NCBI GenBank assembly: GCA_028277765.1
Contig: JANQFQ010000063.1
Location: 1 to 46,329 of the forward strand
Reading direction: 5' to 3'
Length of the DNA stretch: 46,329 nucleotides
From: Desulfobacterales bacterium
GTDB lineage: Bacteria > Desulfobacterota > Desulfobacteria > Desulfobacterales > SURF-7
A program made the position numbers and the translations under genes. The notes beneath the pieces were generated by a model. It searched no databases. It worked only from the letters and a program-made list of their open reading frames with translations, and was not told the origin of the DNA. Position 1 is the first letter of the stretch, and each line of letters begins with the position of its first letter. Shown here piece by piece: positions 35,175 through 44,200 of this stretch.

Positions 35175-37145
35175 TCAATAGTTGCGTCCAGTATGCCTTG
35201 CATTGTTACGAAACATCGGCCAGGGGGAGTCAGCAAGACCGCCTGAATTAGTTTGAATCGCATATGCCGTACCATATAATGTGCTGATATATATTGTTCC
35301 ATCCGACCCTATAACAGGTGATGCAGCAATTAAAGAAGCCAGCGGTATCATCCATTTAAGTGTGCCGTCTGAATTTATAGCATGAAAATTTCCAGTTTCC
35401 GAAGCATAATAAATTGTTCCATTAGCACCGATAGCAGGTGTAGAATAGTAATTGCCTTCTGTTTCATATACCCATTCATATTCATCATGGCCAGGTTCAT
35501 TTGGATCAATTTTATATAAATTTCCTTCTGGCGTACTGATATAAATAAAACCGTCTGAATCTATAACAGGAGAGGATTCTATTAAAGGATTTGTTTCTAA
35601 ACCAAGAGCCACAAAATCAAATACCCACAGTTCATTACCGGTAGAAGGATCAACAGCATGGAGTCTGCCATTGTTTGAAGCAACATATATGGTACCGTCT
35701 GAACCGATAGCTGGAGATGAATTGACTCGATCGGTAGGATCGGGCGGCGGATCATCATTCGTGTTATAGTTCCATATGATGACACCGCTTAAAGAATCAA
35801 GTGCATACAGATTCCCGTCGTATGAACCGAAATAAATTATTTCACCATCACCTACTGCATTCATCCTCAGAGCAGGAGAAGAATCCAGACCACCGAAATA
35901 AAGATTTCCATTTGCTGTATAGGAATCCCATATTTGAGATCCGTCATCCGGGTTTAGGGCATAAAAAATTCCTTCATTAGTACCAATATATATTGTTCCA
36001 TCATATCCTATTGCAGGAGATGAATAGATTATTTCACCTGGGAGGGCACTCCACTTAGGTGTTCCATCCTGGTATATAGCTCTCATACCGCCATCAGCAT
36101 TTCCCACATAAATCGTATCATCAGCATCTAAAGCAGCAGAAGAAAGAAAATTCCCGCTAACCGGCACAGCCCAGTTAGAGCCACCTTCAGAATCTATAGA
36201 ATATATCCCATTTGAGGTACCTAAAATCACATTTCCTGTAGAATCTAAAACAGGAGATGTTGCACCTATTACACCTAAATCATATATCCATTTTATAATA
36301 TATTGTTCAAACGGCGGGATAACATGAAAAGGGTATTCGTTCTCCATATTAGATCGGACAGCTGTAACATCAATCGCCATTATTGCGTCATCAATTTCGC
36401 TTAATAATGTTTCATCATTCAGGATACCGTCCGTCTTTATATCATTACTGATATCAACGATAATAGCTGTGATCTCTGCTGTAATATCGTCTCCGGCTGC
36501 TTCGTTATGGGCCATCTGCATCATTAGCGCTGATACAGCTAACAGGATCCCGTTTGCGTCTCCGTCTTCCAGCATGTTCATGTCTTCAAATCTTGTGAAG
36601 AAGTCGACTTCTATCTTAAAGATTTTAAGAACTTCAACCCACGTCTGTTCATTGGCATCTTCAAAGCTCATGCCTGTTTCCATAAGATACATGAGCCTCA
36701 TTTTAGCCAGGGTTGTCAGGACATTTACATTTATCTTATTTGTTCTCTTTCTGTCCGTCAATCCGGTCAACGTCAGCGGACCTGTTGATGATTGTGAACC
36801 GACGATTTCATCGTAATAAAAACCCTCTGCGAAAAGTTCAACATATTGTGCATCTGTTTTAGTTGAAGGAAAGCTATATCTACCGAAATCATCAGTTTTG
36901 GTACTAAAGCTTATGTCTGTATGAATATAAATATCATCAAGAAAGTATATATCAACCAGTGTATCCAAACCAGCCGGGCCCTTTTGAGCGAAACCTGCAA
37001 TAATGATTTCATTATCAGGGTTGCCAAGTTCTGTACCGCCGTCAGACACATCTTTTACTATTGTGTCAGTATTCGTGCAGCCAATAATAATGAAAAATAC
37101 CAGACCCAAAATAGCTTTAATACTATGGCGTAATAAATTTTTCAT
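35175..37145 (-). CDS. Surface lipoprotein with GGTELGNP N-domain and PQQ-like beta-propeller
   Basis: This is a 656-residue protein with lipobox IIGC (C23) followed by Thr. The N-domain (25-295) is the most divergent of the four copies but keeps SDGGTELGNP, AGFAQKGP and AVSALMMQMAHNE. The rest is a propeller of repeated blades (SSPAIGYDGTIYIGTNEGIF and similar), typical of PQQ-like/BamB-type repeats, ending MFRNNARHTGRNY. Such folds mediate protein contacts or ligand binding; no PQQ-enzyme active site can be identified. It lies 22 bp after the regulator at 37168-37995, so it is co-transcribed. The first residues of its signal peptide are almost the same as in the 1755-residue protein (NLL-SIKAILGLVFF), indicating recent common origin. 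Confidence 0.85.
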   Translation of the reverse strand: MKNLLRHSIKAILGLVFFIIIGCTNTDTIVKDVSDGGTELGNPDNEIIIAGFAQKGPAGLDTLVDIYFLDDIYIHTDISFSTKTDDFGRYSFPSTKTDAQYVELFAEGFYYDEIVGSQSSTGPLTLTGLTDRKRTNKINVNVLTTLAKMRLMYLMETGMSFEDANEQTWVEVLKIFKIEVDFFTRFEDMNMLEDGDANGILLAVSALMMQMAHNEAAGDDITAEITAIIVDISNDIKTDGILNDETLLSEIDDAIMAIDVTAVRSNMENEYPFHVIPPFEQYIIKWIYDLGVIGATSPVLDSTGNVILGTSNGIYSIDSEGGSNWAVPVSGNFLSSAALDADDTIYVGNADGGMRAIYQDGTPKWSALPGEIIYSSPAIGYDGTIYIGTNEGIFYALNPDDGSQIWDSYTANGNLYFGGLDSSPALRMNAVGDGEIIYFGSYDGNLYALDSLSGVIIWNYNTNDDPPPDPTDRVNSSPAIGSDGTIYVASNNGRLHAVDPSTGNELWVFDFVALGLETNPLIESSPVIDSDGFIYISTPEGNLYKIDPNEPGHDEYEWVYETEGNYYSTPAIGANGTIYYASETGNFHAINSDGTLKWMIPLASLIAASPVIGSDGTIYISTLYGTAYAIQTNSGGLADSPWPMFRNNARHTGRNY

Positions 37146-37167
37146 TTATTATTTACTCTCCAACTGC

Positions 37168-37995
37168 TCAGTCTTTATGTGTTAAAGGAATTGCCTGTAT
37201 GCTTACCTGATAAACTTGATCTGAACCTTCTTCGTTGCAGGCCATTTCCATAATTTCTTTTCTAAAAGCAGCAATTCTTTTTTTTATGTCAACTAGCTTA
37301 TCGCTTTTAATACTTATTGTAAGACCTGTAATATCTCGTTGACCTGCATGATGCCGGTCAAGTGAAGCGATTGCTAAATTCATCATTTCCTTATGGCAGT
37401 TTGCGAGCGATAAAGATTGCATGACAGGTCCAGTTGTAATCGCCTTTTCCTTTTTTTCCCAACAGCCATCATCATCTTTTATTATAAACCCAAGTTCCTG
37501 AAGCAGCTTCAGAGACATTCTCACATCTTTCAGCGGGACTGGGGGATCTAATAAATTGGTAATTTCCCTGGCTGTGTATTTTCTATTACCAAATATTACA
37601 ATTTCTCTTATGGCAAGGTTGTACCAGTTGGAGAAATATTCATAACAGGACTTTTCAATTTTGTTTATCTTCATATAGCCGCCAATGGCGGTCATTTTTT
37701 TATAATAGTAATTTTTTTCTTCATTTGTTTTTGCCTGGTTCATGAATGCCAGGTTTTCAAGAAACCGTCTTTCATCTTTTTTAAGATCAAATCCTTTTGC
37801 CATTTTAGCGACGCTTTCATTGGTTAAATTCCGTTGGCCATCTATAACGAGCTTAATAAAAGCAGTGGACTTGAAACCAGCCTTTTTAGAAAAAAAGCGG
37901 TATGAAAAAACTTTTTTCGTCTTTTTTTTGTACTGAAATATATCTTTCAGGAAGGCACGGTAATCTAGATATTTGAATATATTCGGGCGTTTCAT
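37168..37995 (-). CDS. TIGR02147/DUF4423-family transcriptional regulator
   Basis: This 275-residue protein is a close paralogue of the one at 16501-17346 (RPNIFKYLDYRAFLKDIF; FSKKAGFKSTAFIKLVIDGQ; FSNWYNLAIREIVIFGNRKY; QRDITGLTISIKSD). The N-terminal HTH and C-terminal DUF4423 region are complete. It heads a minus-strand operon of three lipoprotein genes and is divergent from the secreted-protein genes starting at 38414. A GGAGAG site precedes the ATG. The promoter region upstream carries sites at 38054 and 38152 that match those of locus 1 in sequence and spacing, consistent with self-regulation and control of both directions. Regulation is inferred. Confidence 0.85.
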   Translation of the reverse strand: MKRPNIFKYLDYRAFLKDIFQYKKKTKKVFSYRFFSKKAGFKSTAFIKLVIDGQRNLTNESVAKMAKGFDLKKDERRFLENLAFMNQAKTNEEKNYYYKKMTAIGGYMKINKIEKSCYEYFSNWYNLAIREIVIFGNRKYTAREITNLLDPPVPLKDVRMSLKLLQELGFIIKDDDGCWEKKEKAITTGPVMQSLSLANCHKEMMNLAIASLDRHHAGQRDITGLTISIKSDKLVDIKKRIAAFRKEIMEMACNEEGSDQVYQVSIQAIPLTHKD

Positions 37996-38053
37996 TTTTT
38001 GGTCAAATCTCTCCGCCAGTTAGTTCTAAGCTCACAAATTTTTTCTAAGATGA

Positions 38054-38063
38054 GTGTTTACAT
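38054..38063. promoter_or_regulatory. Candidate proximal operator for the TIGR02147 regulator, locus 2
   Basis: GTGTTTACAT lies 59 bp upstream of the regulator start and corresponds to ACGTTTTCAT at 17401-17410 in locus 1. The same octamer GTGTTTAC is repeated 98 bp further out. Confidence 0.45.
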
Positions 38064-38152
38064 ATACTAAAAGAAACAAAAGCACAAGTAAAATCTAAAA
38101 AATAAAAAATGTAGAAAAAACAATAAGATAGGGCGTAAATATGAAGATAAAG

Positions 38153-38170
38153 TGTTTACTGGAGTAAACG
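38153..38170. promoter_or_regulatory. Candidate distal operator dyad, locus 2
   Basis: TGTTTACT-GG-AGTAAACG is an 8-bp dyad (one mismatch) with a 2-nt spacer. It aligns with the dyad at 17501-17518 and has the size expected for a dimeric HTH protein. Confidence 0.5.
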
Positions 38171-38413
38171 GAAATATCGCGATTCAGCTTAGAAAAGCTT
38201 GTCAAAGATTTTATTAGACTGTATCGGAAAAGTATTGGCAAGGAGCGAAGTTTTTAATTTGTTTAAGTCATCATGAGAATAATTCATTTCTTTGAAGGGG
38301 GGTGAAGAGTGAGAGGCAAAAGCAATCTATTGTGTCGATTGATTTCAAATAGACACGTAACAATGTTGGTAAATATCAGTATTTAATTTTACTTAATTTC
38401 AAGGGGGGGAGTT

Positions 38414-39481
38414 ATGAAAAGTATTAAAATTCTATGTGTATGTTTAAGTATGTTGTTAGTTTCAGGTATTGCGTTCGCGGATATCGGAACATGGGCAGTA
38501 GATGAATTTGGTGAAGCTACAACCGAAACCGCCAATGATGTTGCGACTGACGGGAAGATTTCTGTTGGAGACCCTGAAGAAGAACAGGATGGTGTCCTTA
38601 GTGGTGTCGGAACGTTTCAAGGCGGCTATCAGTTCCCATTTATTTTTAACGGAGTTTATATTCCAGCTGTTTATCTAGATGCAAAAGATGGAAATGGGGA
38701 AACAGCTATTCTTAATAGTATTGGATCCTCTCAATGGTTCTGGTGTAACCAACAAGACCCTGTAACGGGTGAACCAAATTTTGCCGTACCAATGATACTT
38801 ATGGATGATGATACTACAGAAGAATGGGATCCTACTCTCAGTGTGGCTAATAGAATGGTATTTGGTAGCACTAACTTATCTGAAGGGACAGAATTCTCAT
38901 TTGCAAATATTAGTGGATCAATTCAAGTTGATGGTACTCATAACATGGACATTTCTGCTACTAATAATCTGAACATGTCTGCTGGGACCGGAGATGTAAA
39001 CATTGCTAATGATGTTATTGTTAGTGGAGATACAATTACTTTTGGAGATCCTGAAAATATAGTAGATGGTATCGCTGGTGGTATCGGAGTATTGGCTACC
39101 GGCTGGCAGTTCCCCTTGTACTTTGGTAATCCACCAATTTGGGCTCCTGCTGTTGCCCTGTCAGCAACAGGACCAACTGGTGAAGACACTTATCTTAATC
39201 TTGTCGGATCTGCTCATTGGTTCTGGTGTAAAAGATTAAATCCTGAAACAGAAGAAATTGAGCAAAATATACCAATGGCGATCTACGATAATCCAAGGAC
39301 AGAAGAATGGGATCCACTTGTTATAGTAGCTGAGCATATGGCAATTGGTCACCAAGATGATGTATCAGGAGAAATTACAGCTGGAGAAATTGTTGTTGAT
39401 CCTCTTCAAATGAAAATTCAATCTGAGACTAATATGAACCTTATTGCTGATGGGGATATCTGTATAGGAAATTGCCAATAG
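38414..39481 (+). CDS. Secreted protein with internal duplication and CIGNC tail
   Basis: This is a 355-residue protein with a signal peptide ending near GIAFADIG. Two copies of a roughly 100-residue domain are visible: GDPEEEQDGVLSGVG...QFPFIF...WFWCNQQ...TEEWDP, and GDPENIVDGIAGGIG...QFPLYF...WFWCKRL...TEEWDP. Each copy has a conserved WFWC cysteine. The C-terminus is ADGDICIGNCQ, the same tail as in the first secreted operon. It is the first plus-strand gene of locus 2, as the 639-residue tail protein is in locus 1. The ribosome site is GGGGGGAG. I know no family for the duplicated domain; it may be a fibre or sugar-binding unit. Confidence 0.8.
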   Translation: MKSIKILCVCLSMLLVSGIAFADIGTWAVDEFGEATTETANDVATDGKISVGDPEEEQDGVLSGVGTFQGGYQFPFIFNGVYIPAVYLDAKDGNGETAILNSIGSSQWFWCNQQDPVTGEPNFAVPMILMDDDTTEEWDPTLSVANRMVFGSTNLSEGTEFSFANISGSIQVDGTHNMDISATNNLNMSAGTGDVNIANDVIVSGDTITFGDPENIVDGIAGGIGVLATGWQFPLYFGNPPIWAPAVALSATGPTGEDTYLNLVGSAHWFWCKRLNPETEEIEQNIPMAIYDNPRTEEWDPLVIVAEHMAIGHQDDVSGEITAGEIVVDPLQMKIQSETNMNLIADGDICIGNCQ

Positions 39482-39492
39482 GAGGTCTTTCT

Positions 39493-39810
39493 ATGAAAAA
39501 ATACATTCTAATTACAATGGGTCTTTTATTCCTTTTTGGTATAAGAACCGGAACTGCTTATGCGCAAGCATGTACGCTTACACCACCCACCACAGGCACA
39601 TGGGTAATTGACGAAGACTGTGTCTGCGGAGATACTCTTATAAAATCACTTACCCTTATGGACGATGTTGATGTTCGAGTTGAAAATAACGCTGTTTTGA
39701 CCATAAAGGATGGGTTTGATTTTAGCATGAACTTAAATGATCAGAAATTAGTAGTTAAAGAGGGGAGTGGTGTGCTTGTAAAACAAGGTGGTACATTAAA
39801 GCAAAAGTAG
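39493..39810 (+). CDS. Small secreted protein: stand-alone copy of the shared N-module
   Basis: The start at 39493 (MKKYILITMGLLFLFGIRTG) follows a perfect GGAGG; the frame is open 21 nt further upstream but only into the previous gene. The 105-residue product has a signal peptide ending near TAYAQAC and then only the module found at the N-terminus of the proteins at 22002, 23326 and 25535: CTLTPPTTGTWVIDEDCVC, ENNAVLTIKDG, and KEGSGVLVKQGGTLKQK. The gene ends where those proteins go on into a catalytic or beta-helix domain. It directly follows a CIGNC-tail protein, as the module proteins do in locus 1. Confidence 0.75.
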   Translation: MKKYILITMGLLFLFGIRTGTAYAQACTLTPPTTGTWVIDEDCVCGDTLIKSLTLMDDVDVRVENNAVLTIKDGFDFSMNLNDQKLVVKEGSGVLVKQGGTLKQK

Positions 39811-40155
39811 CAATACAATGTAGGCTCGTGGAGGGACAGGCAAACTTGGTTTTCGCTTGTCCCCCACAACACAATTAACAAGGATACACAGGATGGGCAG
39901 GATAAATTGAATTGGATGTATTCCTTAATATTACTTAGCGTTCTTAACGGAAAAAAAAGACATAATCGTGGTCAGTCCCGCTAAAGTCGAGACGATAGTC
40001 GTGATCTTGGCCGGTTTTTTTAAGATGTAATTAGCGATATTGGCGAACGGAAAAAAAGTGGTTGTAGTCAGCAAAGTAGGCGTGAAACTTTTTATAAAAA
40101 AGTTTTTAAATAAAATATAAACAGCAGGATTGATAAAAAAAAGGAGAAACAAATT
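39811..40155. other. Intergenic region with a hairpin and a possible gene remnant
   Basis: After the hairpin at 39828-39867 the plus strand can be read as DIIVVSPAKVETIVVILAGF, a stop, then LAILANGKKVVVVSKVGVKL (about 39959-40122). This looks like a small hydrophobic/basic gene interrupted by a stop, without a clear start. It may be a relic, but the evidence is weak. Confidence 0.3.
39828..39867 (+). terminator. Hairpin after the stand-alone module gene
   Basis: GTGGAGGGACAGGC pairs with GCTTGTCCCCCAC with few mismatches, 18 bp after the stop codon. It lacks a T-run, so termination would be incomplete or factor-assisted. Confidence 0.4.
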
Positions 40156-41157
40156 ATGAAAACAGCAAGGATCTTATTAGGGGCAGTTGGAGTACTTATT
40201 ATTATGGCAGGATATGTTTTTGCAGCAGATGAATGGGATACAAATGCAACTACCGGAGCGGTTGAAACCACTACTTCCGGCTATGTGGGGATCGGTACTA
40301 CTGCCCCTGTTTATGAACTTCAAATATCTTCCGGTGTTAACCATGCTGACATCGGGTTGACAACAAATGACCAGGAATGGGTGGTGAGAACTAAAAATAG
40401 TGATGAATTTGTTGTCCGTAATGCAACTGCCAACAATGCGCCTTTTTGGATTTACCCAAGCGCACAAGAAGCCACGCTTACTTTAGATGCTTCCGGTCTT
40501 GATGTTAAGGGAAATATACTTCTGTCAAATACTAATGCAGACTATGGAAAAGGACAGATTCAGCATGAGATGATCGTTGATGATGGCACCAATAATTTTA
40601 CGTCCAATGTCCTTATTGGTGATTTTTTTGGGATGCCGTTGATACAGCTTAATGTTACAGACCACAATGATTCTGATGCTTATTATGATTATAGTATGGG
40701 TATGTTACCCTATAACCATAATGGTATTTCCATAGGGACTGTTGGTATCAGGAATTCTTTCGACAAGGGATTTGTGATGACACAGGATGGACATATGGGG
40801 ATCAACACAGATAATCCCGGTGATTACACGCTTGCGGTTGAAGGGAAGATCGGGGCAAGAGAGGTTGTTGTTACCCAGGGGGCCTGGGCAGACTATGTGT
40901 TTGATGATGCCTATAACCTGCCGACGCTTAATGAAGTTGAATCGTATATTAATGAACATAAGCGTCTTCCGGATGTTCCTTCAGCTAAAGAGATCAGCGA
41001 AAAGGGCCTTCCTGTGTCTGACATGATGACAAAGCAGATGCAGAAGATAGAAGAGCTTACCCTGTATTTAATAGACATGAAAAAAGAGTTAACTGAAATA
41101 GGAGCTGAGAATACCAGGCTGAAAGAGCGTATCGCGGTCCTGGAAAGTGCTAGATAA
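40156..41157 (+). CDS. Secreted tail-fibre-like protein with C-terminal coiled coil
   Basis: This is a 333-residue protein with a signal peptide ending near GYVFAADEW. The early part has the fibre start motif TTTSGYVGIGTTAPVYELQI. Near the C-terminus lies DGHMGINTDNPGDYTLAVEG, then a domain common at the ends of fibre-like proteins in Bacteroidota and others (WADYVFDDAYNLPTLNEVES; HKRLPDVPSAKEI). A heptad-rich coiled coil ends the protein (KQMQKIEELTLYLIDMKKEL to the end). Such endings usually trimerise and may be cleaved or fold as a chaperone domain. An AAGGAG site precedes the ATG. It lacks the CIG-C tail. Confidence 0.8.
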   Translation: MKTARILLGAVGVLIIMAGYVFAADEWDTNATTGAVETTTSGYVGIGTTAPVYELQISSGVNHADIGLTTNDQEWVVRTKNSDEFVVRNATANNAPFWIYPSAQEATLTLDASGLDVKGNILLSNTNADYGKGQIQHEMIVDDGTNNFTSNVLIGDFFGMPLIQLNVTDHNDSDAYYDYSMGMLPYNHNGISIGTVGIRNSFDKGFVMTQDGHMGINTDNPGDYTLAVEGKIGAREVVVTQGAWADYVFDDAYNLPTLNEVESYINEHKRLPDVPSAKEISEKGLPVSDMMTKQMQKIEELTLYLIDMKKELTEIGAENTRLKERIAVLESAR

Positions 41158-41209
41158 GGTTCTGATGATAATCATGTGACATCTATTAAATATTATATAG
41201 GAAGGAACA

Positions 41210-44200
41210 ATGAAAAAAATATTTCTCCACTTGTTTATTATAATTACAGTATTATTGACAGGTATAACCTGTCCATATGCTGAGGATATTGTCCTGCAGG
41301 GGACGATCACCCAGAATCAATATTCTGATTCAAATATTACTACACTGGACCCCTGCACAATACCGGTCAGTGCTGATGTAACATTCAGCGCGGCTGGTGA
41401 GATCCGGCTCACTACAGGTTTTCACGCAGAGGCAGGAAGTGAGCTGCGCGCGGCAGCCGGAATAACCGATACAGACAGTGACGGTCTTGATGATCTGTGG
41501 GAATCTGAATACGGCCTGGATACTTCAATAGATGATTCAGCTTACGACCTGGATAATGATGGATTGTCAAATGCAATCGAATATCATTTAAACACCGATC
41601 CTTCTGTTGCCAATATCGTTGTTGCTGATGACAGCTCTGGAAGTCATATAACAATCCAGTCTGCTATTGATGCTGCGGTGAATAGCGACACCATTTATGT
41701 CTTAGACGGCGAATATAAAGGTGTCGGCAATAGGGATATTGTTTTTAATGGGTTACAGGTAACATTGAGATCCGTTAACGGTCCTGAGGGCTGCATCATC
41801 AATGGTGAAGAGAGCGGCAGGGGATTTGAATTTTTAACCGGTGATGATGGTGTGATTGTGTCTGGTTTTACAATTACCAATGGTAGAGCTGATTATCAAG
41901 GCGGTGGTATATACTGTGGTGATTCTAATCCGGTCATTCAAAACTGCATCATCAAAAACAATGAGGTTCGTCCTCCCATAGAGCTTGGTGATTCATATGG
42001 CGGTGGAATCTATTGTACGAATGCTTCACCGATTATAGCCAACTGCGTTATCGCAGATAATAGCATGTATGGCGGCTTTGTGTATCTGCGTGTTAAAGGT
42101 GCCGGGATTTATTCAGATAGCACATCATCTCCTGAAATTGTTAATTCGACAATTGTAAATAATACATTTTCCAATACTGTCAATATTAACACAGGGGGAA
42201 TATTCTGTGCTTCATCATCTGTTTCCATAAAAAACTGCATTATATGGAACAATGATCATCATGAGATAAATGGATCCCCGACAGCTACCTACAGCTGTAT
42301 AGATGGCGGGTATGCAGGCGGCACAGACATTATTACTGATGATCCAATGTTTACGGATCTTGATAACGGCAACTACTCCTTAATAGATAGCTCACCCTGC
42401 GTTGATAGCGGTACTTCAGATGAAAGTGACGGGATATCTGTTCCTGATTCTGATGTAGTAAGCAATTCAAGACCTCAGAATCTTGGCATTGATATGGGCG
42501 CGTATGAAGTTGCATTAGGGGATAGTGACGCCGACGGTCTGCCTGACTACTGGGAGATTCAGTACGGTCTTGACTGGCAATCATCAGAAGGTGATAACGG
42601 CGCGAGTGGTGATCCTGATGGAGACAGCTACACCAACCTGCAGGAATACCTTGGTGAAGGCGGTGCTGACGGTGATCCAACGGGCTTATCTGTTGCAGTC
42701 GTTTACCCGCATGAATCAATCCAGGCAGCAGTTGATGCAGCGTCTGACGGGGATACCATCTATGTGACCAATGGTACTTTTACCGGTACAGGCAACAAAG
42801 GTATCACTTTTTCTAATTTCACTGGGACCACACTCACGGTCCGCTCTGTATACGGTCCGGATAATTGTATCATAGATTGTGAAGAGAGCGGCAGGGGATT
42901 TGAATTGGTATCCGGAGATGATGGGATAACCATATCCGGGTTTACAATTAAAAAAGGTGACGCAGCAGGGAACGGCGGCGGAATCAGCTGCAGTGATTCT
43001 TCTCCAACCATAGATAATTGCTATATCACTGAAAATAATTCTGGCACTGCTTTGGGTGGCGGCGGCGGTATCTCATGTGTGAATGCTGACTCGATTATTA
43101 AAAACTGCAAAATAATGAACAACACAACGACTGTTCCCATCGGGACAGGGTATGCTGCTGGTATCTATTGTGAGAATGCTTCACCATCAATCATAAACTG
43201 TGTTATTGCTGACAATATTTTGATTTCAGGCTACGCGTATATAAATGGACACGGCGCCGGGATTTATTCAGACAGCACATCTTCTCCTGAGATTGTAAAC
43301 TCAGTAATAGCAAACAATACCTTTTCCGGAACCATAAACAATGACACAGGCGGAATATACTGCGAATCAACCACTGTTTCTATTAAAAACTGTATTATCT
43401 GGGGGAATGATCTGGATCAGATACATGGATCGCCAACCGTGTCTTACAGCTGTATAGATGTCGGATATGCCGGCGGAACAAATATTATCACAGATGATCC
43501 TATGTTCAAAAACCCTGATAACGGCAACTATATGTTGATTGACAGTTCTCCCTGTATAGATAACGGCACGGCAGATGAAAGTGACGGGATAAGTGTTCCT
43601 GCCAGTGATATCAAGGGAATTTCAAGACCTCAGGATCTTGGTATAGATATAGGCGCGTATGAAGTTGCGTTAAGGGATAGTGACAATGATGGCATGCCCG
43701 ACTATTGGGAAATTCAGTACGGTCTTGACTGGCTATCATCAGAAGGTGATAACGGCGCGAACGGTGATCCTGATAGCGACACCTACACCAATCTTGAAGA
43801 ATACCTTGGTGAAGGCGGCGCAGACGGTGATCCTACAGGCTTGTCTGTTGAAGTAGTTTACCCGAATGAGTCAATCCAGGCAGCCATCGATGCCGCGTCT
43901 GACGAAGATATCATCTATGTGGCGGATGGCACTTTTACAGGGGCAGGTAATAGAAACATTCAATTTGATAATTTTACAGGAACCACTCTCACGGTCCGCT
44001 CTATTTACGGTCCGGAAGACTGCATCATTGATTGTGAAGGAGCTGACAGGGGATTTCAATTCCTGGCTGGCGATGATAATATTACCATCTCTGGTTTTAC
44101 AATTAAGAATGCCTATTATGCAGAAGCAGGCGGCGGTATAAAATGCAGCGATTCAGCTCCGCTTATTGATAATTGTCATATTATTTCAAACGAGGTTGCT

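Larger units (their letters stand above)
37996..38413. other. Divergent promoter region, 418 bp
   Basis: This AT-rich region separates the regulator operon from the secreted-protein genes. It contains the two operator-like sites listed separately. Further on, ATTCAG (38182-38187) and TGTATCGGA (38220-38228) also occur in the same order in locus 1 (17521 and 17547). No gene was seen. Confidence 0.5.
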
